Source: Caldilineaceae bacterium
Lineage (GTDB): Bacteria > Chloroflexota > Anaerolineae > Caldilineales > Caldilineaceae
Assembly: GCA_020433455.1 (NCBI GenBank)
Contig: JAGRCP010000053.1
Location: 1 to 39,910, forward strand
DNA: 39,910 bases
Direction of reading: 5' to 3'
The notes beneath the pieces are model-generated. The model did no database searches, was not told where the DNA came from, and saw only the letters and a program-made list of their open reading frames with translations. This document shows positions 24,559 through 32,394 of this stretch, one piece after another; the stretch's first letter is position 1, and each line of letters starts with the position of its first letter. Position numbers and translations under genes: made by a program.

Positions 24559-24613
24559 CCTCCGGGAGGTTTTTCTCTGGGACCGGCGTATTTCCCACAG
24601 ACCCTCCCGGAGG
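24559..24613 (-). terminator. Hairpin between binding-protein and permease genes
   Basis: Perfect 11-bp stem CCTCCGGGAGG/CCTCCCGGAGG with an inner TGGGA/TCCCA stem and no long U tract. It lies after the binding-protein stop (24694) and before the MalF-type start (24513). It probably attenuates transcription or protects the upstream mRNA, giving more binding protein than permease. Confidence 0.65.
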
Positions 24614-24693
24614 AACCTGTATGGTTACAAGAAGGGGATTAAAGCAGATCGGGTCATTCTCTCTCTGCTTCCATTCCCTTCATGCGGGTTTTA

Positions 24694-26091
24694 CTACTGG
24701 TCCAGCAGCGTTATGAGATCCAGTTCCAGCAGCTCAAGCGCCGTTTGTGCGTCCTCTTCTCCCGTAAGGATGGAGTGAACTGCGGTGAAGTACAGGGTCG
24801 AAACTTCGTTATACTTGGCCGCCGTTGCCGTGGAGGGACGCGGCGTGGTCACTTCCACGATTGCCGGGTCGGCGAAGGGCATGGATGCTTGGATATCGGG
24901 ATCTGAGTAGAGATCCAAGATGCCGGGAGGCGACGTGGTGTCGATGGAGTAGTGCTTTTCATTCTCCGCGCTGGTCATATAGGCGGCAAAGGCGGCCGCG
25001 GCGGCCGGGTGGGCCGAGTAGCGGGAGACGCCGATATGCCAGCCGCCCAGCGTCGCTGCGCCCTGGCCGGAATCGCCGGCCGGAACCGGGGCCACATCAA
25101 AGTTGCCGTTGACGGCTTCGCTTTCCGTGCTGCTGCTGTAGGCGTAGGGCCAGTTGCGCATAAAGGCGGCATTTCCTGCGTGCCAGATACCCCGCGCATC
25201 TTCTTCCTGGTAACTCACCACGCCGGGTGGGCTGATGGTTCCCACCCAGCCCGCGGCACGCTCGAACGCGGCCAGGGTTTCGGCGTTATTCACCTCGATC
25301 TCGCCTTCCGGGCTGACGATAGAGCCGCCCCCGTTGGAAACCTGCCATTCCAGCGCGTTGGTGGTGAGGCCCTCATACGCACTGCCCTGCCAGACATACC
25401 CCCAGAACTCCTCATTGCCCTCGGCTCGTTCGCCGTCCTGGATGGTCTGGGCCATGGATGCCAGATCTTCCCACGTGGCGGGCGGCGCATCAAAGCCGTA
25501 CTTTTCCAGCAGATCCGTGCGGTAGTAGAGCATGCCGAAGCCGATGCGCAAAGGCACGGCGACCAGCTGTCCGTCCACCGTGTCGTTTTGCACCAGGGAC
25601 GGAATGTAGGAGTCGATCTGCGCCTGGCTTACGTAACCGGAAAGGTCCAGCAGGTGCTCGGCCAGGAGGCCGGGCCAGATTACGTCTACCCGGATGACAT
25701 CGAAATCGCTGCTCTGGGCCTCGAAAGCCGTGAGGTACACCGCCAGCAGATTCTGCACGTTGGCGTCGCCTTCGATGCGCTCAACCGTGATGTTGGGACA
25801 AACTTCCTTGAAGCGCTCGATTGTGGCAGCTTCTGCGGCCGGATGGCTGCCTGCCGGGTCGCCGATGTAAGTGATGGTCACTTCCTCGTCGCCGCAGCTG
25901 ATGGAGCCGTCGGCTGCAACGACCTCCTCTGCCGACGCTGCGTTAGCGCTTTCCTCAGCGCTCTCTTCGGTCGTCGCGGACTCTGCTGTCGGTTCCTGTT
26001 CGGCTGAGCTGTCGGCCGGCGCAGCCGGTGCGGCGCAAGCCGCCAGCAGGGCCGCGACCAGCAACAGGGCAAAAAGCGTCACTTTCTTCAT
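24694..26091 (-). CDS. Sugar ABC substrate-binding lipoprotein
   Basis: CUT1-type extracellular solute-binding protein, 465 residues. The signal peptide MKKVTLFALLLVAALLAAC has a lipobox LAAC with Cys19, followed by an acidic Glu/Ser/Ala linker of about 45 residues. The mature domain starts EEVTITYIGDPAGSHPAAEAATIERFKEVCPNI and includes the typical VPLRIGFGMLYYRTDLLEKYGFDAPPATWEDL near residue 180. It starts at ATG 26091 behind AAGGAT. It stands between the DUF3604 protein and the two permeases of the block, so it should fix the ligand of the pathway, presumably a sulfated glycoside. No sulfate-binding motif can be recognised by eye. Confidence 0.95.
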   Translation of the reverse strand: MKKVTLFALLLVAALLAACAAPAAPADSSAEQEPTAESATTEESAEESANAASAEEVVAADGSISCGDEEVTITYIGDPAGSHPAAEAATIERFKEVCPNITVERIEGDANVQNLLAVYLTAFEAQSSDFDVIRVDVIWPGLLAEHLLDLSGYVSQAQIDSYIPSLVQNDTVDGQLVAVPLRIGFGMLYYRTDLLEKYGFDAPPATWEDLASMAQTIQDGERAEGNEEFWGYVWQGSAYEGLTTNALEWQVSNGGGSIVSPEGEIEVNNAETLAAFERAAGWVGTISPPGVVSYQEEDARGIWHAGNAAFMRNWPYAYSSSTESEAVNGNFDVAPVPAGDSGQGAATLGGWHIGVSRYSAHPAAAAAFAAYMTSAENEKHYSIDTTSPPGILDLYSDPDIQASMPFADPAIVEVTTPRPSTATAAKYNEVSTLYFTAVHSILTGEEDAQTALELLELDLITLLDQ

Positions 26092-26199
26092 GGAGCATGG
26101 ATCCTTTCTGAACCGTTTTGGCTCACTAAAAATTGAATAACAAACAATGTAGTGTATCGATGGGGGGGAAACGTGAATATTTGACTCGTATTACGTTAT

Positions 26200-27744
26200 C
26201 TATGCAGATTCGCCTGCGATCCAAATCGGTGAACTCCACGCCCATTGATTATTGGCCTGGCGCACGCGCATGTAGTACCAATCCCGGTCGCGTCCGTCGC
26301 TTACGTGGGAGAAGGTCAAGCGCTGCCTGTAGGCTGCTTCCGGCGCTGCCTGATGGAAACAGAGAGCCGGCGAGACAAAGCCGCCGGTGTAAAAAGCCCG
26401 CGCACCGTGGAGCAATTCGCCTAAGGCGACTTGATAGGTCTCTCCATTGGCGACGGCAGTAAAGGTTGTCGCTTCATCGCCTTGGATTTCCAGGGCCAGC
26501 CCTTCGGTTGCCGACGTATGCAAGGAGGGATTGGCGCGCGTCCGCGTCGTGAAGGAGACCTGGTTTTCGCCCTGGCGCTGTATGCCTGTGTAGGCGTATT
26601 GGGTATCGCCCGGCTCATCGGTCGGGCCGTAGCCTTGAAAGCGCGGCTCTACATCCAACAGCTTGCCGCCATGGACGCTCACCGTCACTTTCCACGACAT
26701 TTCCGTTTTGCGCTCGCCCCAGCCCGCCTCCAGATGGACCTTAAAGCGCCCCTGACGGACAATCTCGCTAAAAGGATAGCTGCGATAAATGACCTGGTTA
26801 TTGTGGAGCACTTCCACGTAATCGATGACGTCGCCGCCGATTACCTCCGCCTCGATCCAACGCTCCCTTGCTCCAGGACCGATATCCCCCATCAGGCTTT
26901 CGTTGACGCGGAAACCGAGGGCAATGCGGTCGCCGGTCAGGGCGTAGGTGCGCCGCTTGGCAATTGCTTCCCAGATCGCATCCCGAGTGAGGGACGTCGC
27001 CCATACGCCCATGCGTCCGTATCCGTAGCTGCCGGGAAAGGCATTGTGGTGATCAGTCGAGCCGATGATGCCGAACACTTTGCCGTCCGCCCATGCATGC
27101 TGTGCGGTGGAGGGTCCGTGGCGCGGTCCCATGCTGTGGAGATAGGGATAGGGCCCCCGGCTGCTCTCCGACAGACCATGGAAGGAGAAAACCTCCACCA
27201 GCGGCGATAGCTCATTGTCGAACGTCTCCCAATTGATGCCCCTGTACCCCTGGCGATAGCCGATGTGATGGGGGATTACCAGAGACGGAACGCCGGTCTC
27301 CCGAACCCGCTGCCGCAATTCGGGCAGGTTTCGGGCATCGATAATGGGCAATTCCGCCACGGAAGCAGGTGAAGCAGAGGGTGAAGGATTGTAGTAGACG
27401 CAGTGATCGCCGTATTGGTTGGAATGCCACTCGAAGCTGGGGAAGGTAACAAACCGGCCCTCGTCATTGGCGGCTTCCATGGCGGCCAAATACGCAGGCC
27501 AATTTCGGCGTGCGTGGGCAAAGCCTTTTTTATGGTAATTTACCAAATAGGCGAGCTGCGGATCATCGGCGGGCAGGTCCGGCCAGACGGCATGAATCGT
27601 CACGCTGGTGAAATCAAGCTGCAGGCGCGCGTTGGCGAGCGCCTCTTCCAGGGAGCCGTGGCCATAACTCAGGCCGCAATGGTTGTGGATATCTCCAAAA
27701 TAGAGGTTGAGCTTCTCATATCCATCAAATAGAGGGTGAGTCAT
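26200..27744 (-). CDS. DUF3604 / PHP-like predicted metal-dependent hydrolase
   Basis: Predicted metallohydrolase of 514 residues heading the sulfatase block. Near the N-terminus YFGDIHNHCGLSYGHGSLEE (His20, His22) is the DUF3604/PHP-type metal motif. VIPHHIGYRQG near residue 170 and GSTDHHNAFPGSYG near 240 give further His/Asp ligands. The C-terminal half (from about 300) is beta-rich with many aromatic residues and may be an accessory domain. I chose ATG 27744 because AGGTGAT lies just upstream; GTG 27753 and 27765 are alternatives. No signal peptide. The DUF3604 family has no settled reaction, and its place beside sulfatases suggests a role in sulfated-glycan breakdown. Confidence 0.82.
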   Translation of the reverse strand: MTHPLFDGYEKLNLYFGDIHNHCGLSYGHGSLEEALANARLQLDFTSVTIHAVWPDLPADDPQLAYLVNYHKKGFAHARRNWPAYLAAMEAANDEGRFVTFPSFEWHSNQYGDHCVYYNPSPSASPASVAELPIIDARNLPELRQRVRETGVPSLVIPHHIGYRQGYRGINWETFDNELSPLVEVFSFHGLSESSRGPYPYLHSMGPRHGPSTAQHAWADGKVFGIIGSTDHHNAFPGSYGYGRMGVWATSLTRDAIWEAIAKRRTYALTGDRIALGFRVNESLMGDIGPGARERWIEAEVIGGDVIDYVEVLHNNQVIYRSYPFSEIVRQGRFKVHLEAGWGERKTEMSWKVTVSVHGGKLLDVEPRFQGYGPTDEPGDTQYAYTGIQRQGENQVSFTTRTRANPSLHTSATEGLALEIQGDEATTFTAVANGETYQVALGELLHGARAFYTGGFVSPALCFHQAAPEAAYRQRLTFSHVSDGRDRDWYYMRVRQANNQWAWSSPIWIAGESA

Positions 27745-27792
27745 GCAGATCACCTGTGGATGCACTAAGGGTGGCAGTAGACAATGAATTAT

Positions 27793-27820
27793 ATAATATC
27801 ATTTATAAAAGATTTGTCAA
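27793..27820 (-). promoter_or_regulatory. Sigma-70-type promoter of the sulfatase/ABC block
   Basis: On the minus strand, -35 TTGACA (27815-27820), 16-base spacer, and -10 TATTAT (27793-27798), about 50 bases ahead of the DUF3604 start and oriented into the block. The region is strikingly AT-rich against its surroundings. Confidence 0.72.
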
Positions 27821-27838
27821 TAGTTTTATCGAAACTTG

Positions 27839-27847
27839 TGCTATAAT
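27839..27847 (+). promoter_or_regulatory. Extended -10 promoter for the ROK regulator
   Basis: TGCTATAAT is a perfect extended -10 box on the plus strand. A TTGTCA lies upstream at 27814-27819, with a spacing too long to be a good -35. It overlaps the control region of the divergent block, so one bound regulator could affect both. Confidence 0.6.
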
Positions 27848-27978
27848 AAATTTTGGTTTTGCGAAAGCCTGTGGGACGCGATCTGACTCGTGATGCGTAA
27901 AGGTACGATCCGTCACGCATCAAATATTTACGTATCCTCACGCTTCCTGTTGAGGAATCCTGTTGAGAAAATTTGCGC

Positions 27979-29145
27979 ATGTCGATTCATCACTCTATCG
28001 TCCGGTATTTGGCCCAATCTCCTCTGCCCCTGAGCGAACTGAAAAACGTCACCCAGGTCAGCCTGCCCACTATGCGGCGTGCGATTCAGGAACTTTCTGA
28101 CGCGCGCTGGGTAAGCATCGTTGGCCAGGCTGAAGCCAATGGTGGTCGCCCTGCTATGCTTTTCGGCCTGGATGACGGCTACTACTTGGTCATCGGCGTG
28201 CATTTGCAGCTGCCGGGCATGCGCTTGATTACCACTGATTTAAGCGGCGTCATTGTGGATGAATTGAAGGCTTTTGAGGAGAATGTGCCAACCCCTGGTG
28301 AGGCAATCGATGCGATTATGGGGTATGTGACGCAGATGCGGGAAAAGTTCCCCGCCCGCGAGATTTTAGGGGCGGGCATTGCATCGCCCGGCTATATCGA
28401 TCTCGCGACCGGCGATATTCTCTCAATCGGCCGCGTCCTGTCGTGGGAACTCTTTCCCATCTGCCGTACGCTGCAGGCCATGCTGGGCGCGCCTGTGACC
28501 ATCGCCAACGATGTGGATTGCATGGCTCTGGCCGAATTTCAGAACCGGGGGCTGGAGCAGGAGAACAGCCAGATCTATGTTGGGTTTGATGAGGGGGTGA
28601 AGACAAGCTTTTTTATCGAGGGGAAACTTTACGAAAGCTCCTTACGCAATACCGGCCTGATCTCCGGTCGTCTTCTGCATGTGGACGACGCGGCATTGCA
28701 GGGGCGGATCGACGAATGGCTGACGCTCACGGGGGTCAATCGCCTTTTTGCCGAGGCCGTCAATCGTCTGACCCCGGCGGAGCGCTTGCCCTACGCACCG
28801 ATTTTGGCCGAGGGCAATCCCCGCCGGCGCTTTCGCTTGATTCTTGAGTACGATAATGGCGAATATCCTCTCTGTCGTGACCTCATGGACAACGTTATCA
28901 CCGTCTTTTCCGCGGCCATTGCCGTCGTCATTCTTCAGATACAGCCGGATTTGACGGTGATTGGGGGGCTTTTTAACTCGATGCCGGTTGAGCGGTTTGC
29001 CGATATGGAGCGTGCAGTTCGAAACCATTTGCCCTCCATTCTTCAGCACCGGGCCATCATCCGCCAGGGCGTCGTTGCCTCGCGTCACAGCGCGGCCCTG
29101 GGTGCGACCTATCACTTCCTCCAGAAATACGTTCCGATTATATGA
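27979..29145 (+). CDS. ROK-family transcriptional regulator (degenerate kinase fold)
   Basis: DNA-binding regulator of 388 residues. Residues 1-60 form a winged-helix HTH (SIHHSIVRYLAQSPLPLSELKNVTQVSLPTMRRAIQELSD). From about residue 65 a ROK fold follows: GVHLQLPGMRLITTDLSG, GIASPGYIDLATG and APVTIANDVDCMALAEF. The DxGxT phosphate loop and the Cys-rich zinc motif (CxCGxxGCxE) of ROK sugar kinases and NagC-type proteins are absent, so it should bind but not phosphorylate a ligand. I chose ATG 27979; TTG 27973 is possible. It is divergent from the DUF3604-led block and is the best candidate for its regulator. Confidence 0.87.
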   Translation: MSIHHSIVRYLAQSPLPLSELKNVTQVSLPTMRRAIQELSDARWVSIVGQAEANGGRPAMLFGLDDGYYLVIGVHLQLPGMRLITTDLSGVIVDELKAFEENVPTPGEAIDAIMGYVTQMREKFPAREILGAGIASPGYIDLATGDILSIGRVLSWELFPICRTLQAMLGAPVTIANDVDCMALAEFQNRGLEQENSQIYVGFDEGVKTSFFIEGKLYESSLRNTGLISGRLLHVDDAALQGRIDEWLTLTGVNRLFAEAVNRLTPAERLPYAPILAEGNPRRRFRLILEYDNGEYPLCRDLMDNVITVFSAAIAVVILQIQPDLTVIGGLFNSMPVERFADMERAVRNHLPSILQHRAIIRQGVVASRHSAALGATYHFLQKYVPII

Positions 29146-29154
29146 GTGTGAACG

Positions 29155-29170
29155 CTTACCGGCCGGTAAG
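29155..29170. terminator. Symmetrical hairpin between convergent genes
   Basis: Perfect 16-bp palindrome CTTACCGGCCGGTAAG lying 10 bases past the ROK stop and 51 bases before the convergent ATPase stop. It has no U tract on either side, so it is a weak terminator candidate, or an operator. Confidence 0.4.
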
Positions 29171-29220
29171 AAGCGGAAGAGCCGACGTGTATTTGCGCTG
29201 AGTCGGGCTGCTTTGCCGCG

Positions 29221-30288
29221 TCAGGCGAGCAATACCGGATTTGTCAGCTCTACACTTACGTTTTCGTTTGGCATGAAATTGAGTTCGGCATCTACCTCAG
29301 CGCGTATATCTGTATTTCCCAGGCGAATCAGATAATCAATTCGGTCGCCGAGATAGGTTTTCCGAAGGACGGCGCCGCTTACCTTATCTTCTTTTGCAGC
29401 TCCTACGATGACATCTTCCGGCCGCACGACGACTGTCAACGGGCTATCTGACGCGTATGGGCTCGCTGTGCAGGTTAGCGTATGGTCCGGTATGCCGGTT
29501 GCGAGTTTGACCAGCGTATAGTCCTTTTCGTTCTTGACTACCGTACAAGGCAGGAAATTTGCCAAGCCGATGAATCCGGCGACGAATTTATCGGCCGGCT
29601 CGCGATAAATGGCATGAGGCGGACCTATCTGGTGAATTTTGCCTTCATTCATGACTGCGATTCGATCCGACATGGACATGGCTTCTGTCTGGTCATGCGT
29701 CACGTAGACAACGGTAATTTTCATCCGCTGCTGCAGGTCAACGATCTCAAAGCGCATGTTCTCCCGGAGTTTTGCATCTAGGTTGCTGAGGGGCTCGTCC
29801 AGCAAAAGCACCCTGGGCTCCATGATCAGCGCTCTGGCCAGCGCGACTCGCTGCTGCTGCCCCCCGGACAGCTGATGCGGATAACGTTCCGCCAGTCCGT
29901 CTAACCTGACGAGACTTAGGACATTCTGCACCCGTTCGGCAACCTCACTTTTGGAAAGCCGCTTAAACTTGAGGGGATAGGCGACATTCGCAAATACGTC
30001 CATATGCGGCCAGACGGCATAGGACTGAAAGACCATCCCCATATTGCGTCGTTCCGGCGGCAGAAATATTCCTTGATCCACTGATGTAATGATTTGCTCA
30101 TCAAGCTGAATGGAACCGCTTGTGGGCCGGGTGAAGCCGGCAATCATGCGTAAAGTTGTTGTCTTGCCACAGCCTGACGGACCGAGCAGAGTGACGAATT
30201 CACCATCCGGAATGGTAAGCGTCGTCTTCTGTACAGCGATGTGACCGTCGAAACTCTTACCCAGTTTATTTAGATGCAGTTGAGACAC
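29221..30288 (-). CDS. ABC transporter ATPase, FbpC/PotA-type
   Basis: Cytoplasmic ATPase of 355 residues powering the importer encoded just upstream. Walker A is GPSGCGKTT at 36-44, the Q-loop Gln is near 88 (VFQSYAVWPHM), the ABC signature LSGGQQQR is at 140-147, Walker B is VLLLDEP with Asp164-Glu165, and the switch His is at 198 (VTHDQ). Residues 240 to 355 form a TOBE-type beta domain (VVRPEDVIVG). The start is GTG 30288 with AGGGGAAG upstream. It is the last gene of a six-gene minus operon, separated from the permease by 91 bases that include a small AGCCCG/CGGGCT hairpin at 30339-30365. It is the only ABC ATPase in the window. Confidence 0.96.
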   Translation of the reverse strand: MSQLHLNKLGKSFDGHIAVQKTTLTIPDGEFVTLLGPSGCGKTTTLRMIAGFTRPTSGSIQLDEQIITSVDQGIFLPPERRNMGMVFQSYAVWPHMDVFANVAYPLKFKRLSKSEVAERVQNVLSLVRLDGLAERYPHQLSGGQQQRVALARALIMEPRVLLLDEPLSNLDAKLRENMRFEIVDLQQRMKITVVYVTHDQTEAMSMSDRIAVMNEGKIHQIGPPHAIYREPADKFVAGFIGLANFLPCTVVKNEKDYTLVKLATGIPDHTLTCTASPYASDSPLTVVVRPEDVIVGAAKEDKVSGAVLRKTYLGDRIDYLIRLGNTDIRAEVDAELNFMPNENVSVELTNPVLLA

Positions 30289-30379
30289 AGTTTGCTTCCC
30301 CTGTTATTTTTACGGTTCTATGTTCCGTCACATCAATAAGCCCGATGCGCAGGCTTTGCCGGGCTAAATTGAGCATCGA

Positions 30380-32110
30380 TTAGAAGCCCAGACGTCCCCG
30401 CGTGACTCGCCGGGTGACGATGTTCAAGATAAGCACAATGATGATGATAAGAAGCGCCAGGGCTGCGGTCAGATTTACCTTGCCCTCCTGGTGCAGGCCG
30501 AATACAACCACGCCCAGCGTTTCATTGTTGACTGAAAATAACAGAATCGAGAGGGTCAATTCTGTAAAGGCCGGCATGAAGGCCAGAAACCAGCCCGCAA
30601 AGACATTGGTACGCACCAGCGGCACGACAATATCCTTGAAAGTGGTGACAACATCTGCACCGGATATGCGCGCGGCTTCTTCCAGGGATACGTGCAGTTG
30701 TTCAAATGCTGCGTTAATTGAGCGTACGCCAAAGGTAAGAAAGCGCGTAAGATAGGCAACGTATAAAATCCAAAATGTGTTATAGAGACTGTAGTTGATG
30801 ATCGGCAGCGGCTTGAGAAAAGCAAGAATCATTGCCAAAGCTACGATTGTCCCCGGAATCGCATAAGGCAGGAGGATCAGGGTCTCTATCATCTGCCCGC
30901 CCCGTATCTTGATCCGAATTAACAGATAGGAGATAACCATGGAGATAAAGACGATTGTCGTTGCCGAAAGGACAGCCAGCAGCGTGCTGTTGATGAGCGC
31001 ACGCCGCACCTTCGGGACATTAAAGATCAGATCCTCATAATGTCGCAGCGAGAGATTTTCCCACGTAAGAGGAACGCCTGTTGCCCGGGTTAATGAGGTC
31101 AGAAGGATCGCCAGCAACGGCGCCAATACAGTCACAATAAAGACGATCGTCAAAAACCCCAGTGCTGCATATTTGAGCTTGCCCAATTGAACCAGCTGAG
31201 GCTGGCTCTCTTTTCCGGATAAAATTGCATAGCTTCTGCCCTGCTGAACCTTGCGTTGGATCTGCATCGCGATCACGGCCACAACAACCAGCGTCATGGA
31301 AAGCGCAGCCGCGACTTGCAGGTTATTCGCCTTATCAAAATTCAGGATTGTCAGATATATCTTCGTCGTTAAAACGAAGAAGCGTGCGGGGAAGCCCAGA
31401 ACGGCCGGAATGCCGAAATTGGCCATGAGTGACATGAAAATCAGGAGTGCGCCGCCCCAAATACTCGGGCCAACCAGCGGAATGCTGATGTCACGCATAA
31501 CCCGCAAGATGCCCGCTCCCGACATGCGGCCGGCTTCTTCGAGGGTAGGGTTCATCTTTTCTAACGGGCCCAGGCTGATCATGTAGGCAATAGGGTAAGA
31601 GTAGAGAATCATCACCAGGATAATTCCCCATTTCCCATAAATCACAAAAAGCGGATCACTGTTGCCGGACAGCGCCATATATAACTTGTTGATATATCCG
31701 ACGGGGCCGAGTAAATAGGACCAGGCTATGGCTCCGATAAAGGGCGGAATCAGATACGGGACAATAACAATTGCCCGCCAAAATGATTTAAACGGAACGT
31801 CCGTGCGTGCAATCAGCCAAGCGATGAACAGACCTAATGCAGTTGCGCCAAGCGTCCCCAACAAGGAGACAAAGAGGCTGTTGTACAGAACGACATAGGT
31901 ACTCGTATCTGTCAGAAAATCAGCGTAGTTGGCCAGGCTGAGGCGGCCGTCAGCTAAAAAACTATTCAAAACCAGGTTGAGCGACGGGTACAGGATTAAG
32001 GCCGCAAGTAAAGCGAAGATCAGGCCGCCAATCAGGTAAATTAATTTTCGTCCTGAATTAGTGAATCGGCTTCTTGTGAGGAAGGGGGGGCGGCGGGTGG
32101 CTTCAGCCAT
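30380..32110 (-). CDS. ABC permease, FbpB/AfuB-type fused double permease
   Basis: Inner-membrane permease of 576 residues made of two BPD-transport modules in one chain, about 12 helices. The two ATPase-contact EAA loops are visible: EEAGRMSGAGILRVMRDISIPLVGP near residue 195 and EEAARISGADVVTTFKDIVVPLVR near 480. The second module starts after a cytoplasmic linker near LSGKESQPQLVQLGKLKYAAL. It starts at ATG 32110 behind GAAGGAAA. This architecture is typical of ferric iron, thiamine, hexose-phosphate (AfuB) and 2-aminoethylphosphonate importers; the binding protein argues against iron. Confidence 0.95.
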   Translation of the reverse strand: MAEATRRPPFLTRSRFTNSGRKLIYLIGGLIFALLAALILYPSLNLVLNSFLADGRLSLANYADFLTDTSTYVVLYNSLFVSLLGTLGATALGLFIAWLIARTDVPFKSFWRAIVIVPYLIPPFIGAIAWSYLLGPVGYINKLYMALSGNSDPLFVIYGKWGIILVMILYSYPIAYMISLGPLEKMNPTLEEAGRMSGAGILRVMRDISIPLVGPSIWGGALLIFMSLMANFGIPAVLGFPARFFVLTTKIYLTILNFDKANNLQVAAALSMTLVVVAVIAMQIQRKVQQGRSYAILSGKESQPQLVQLGKLKYAALGFLTIVFIVTVLAPLLAILLTSLTRATGVPLTWENLSLRHYEDLIFNVPKVRRALINSTLLAVLSATTIVFISMVISYLLIRIKIRGGQMIETLILLPYAIPGTIVALAMILAFLKPLPIINYSLYNTFWILYVAYLTRFLTFGVRSINAAFEQLHVSLEEAARISGADVVTTFKDIVVPLVRTNVFAGWFLAFMPAFTELTLSILLFSVNNETLGVVVFGLHQEGKVNLTAALALLIIIIVLILNIVTRRVTRGRLGF

Positions 32111-32283
32111 TTTTATTTCCTTCCCGCATATGTTGTCGGGGGCATATGATTAAAGTTCGGGTCTTCATCTGTCCTGAAGCAAATGCGCTGAAACAAATTC
32201 CCTGAAGTAAATGCATGTCGAGATGCTTACTTTCGTCTATGACGCGTTTGAATCGGCTTGTACTCAATGGGAATCGAATACAG

Positions 32284-32364
32284 GCGGGGCGGGCACGGAG
32301 GCCCGCCCCGCTATGGAGCCAATCTGTTAAATCGCTCCATTTGACCGTTTTGACAAGCGGTCAA
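32284..32364 (-). terminator. Three consecutive hairpins between binding-protein and permease genes
   Basis: GCGGGGCGGGC/GCCCGCCCCGC (11 bp, loop of 6) at 32284-32311, ATGGAGC/GCTCCAT at 32313-32340, and TTGACCG/CGGTCAA at 32341-32364, back to back. They fill part of a 284-base gap inside an operon. They likely attenuate read-through or block 3' decay of the binding-protein message; I see no strong U tract. Confidence 0.65.
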
Positions 32365-32394
32365 ACCTTACTCTGCCGCAGCAGCGCATGCCGG

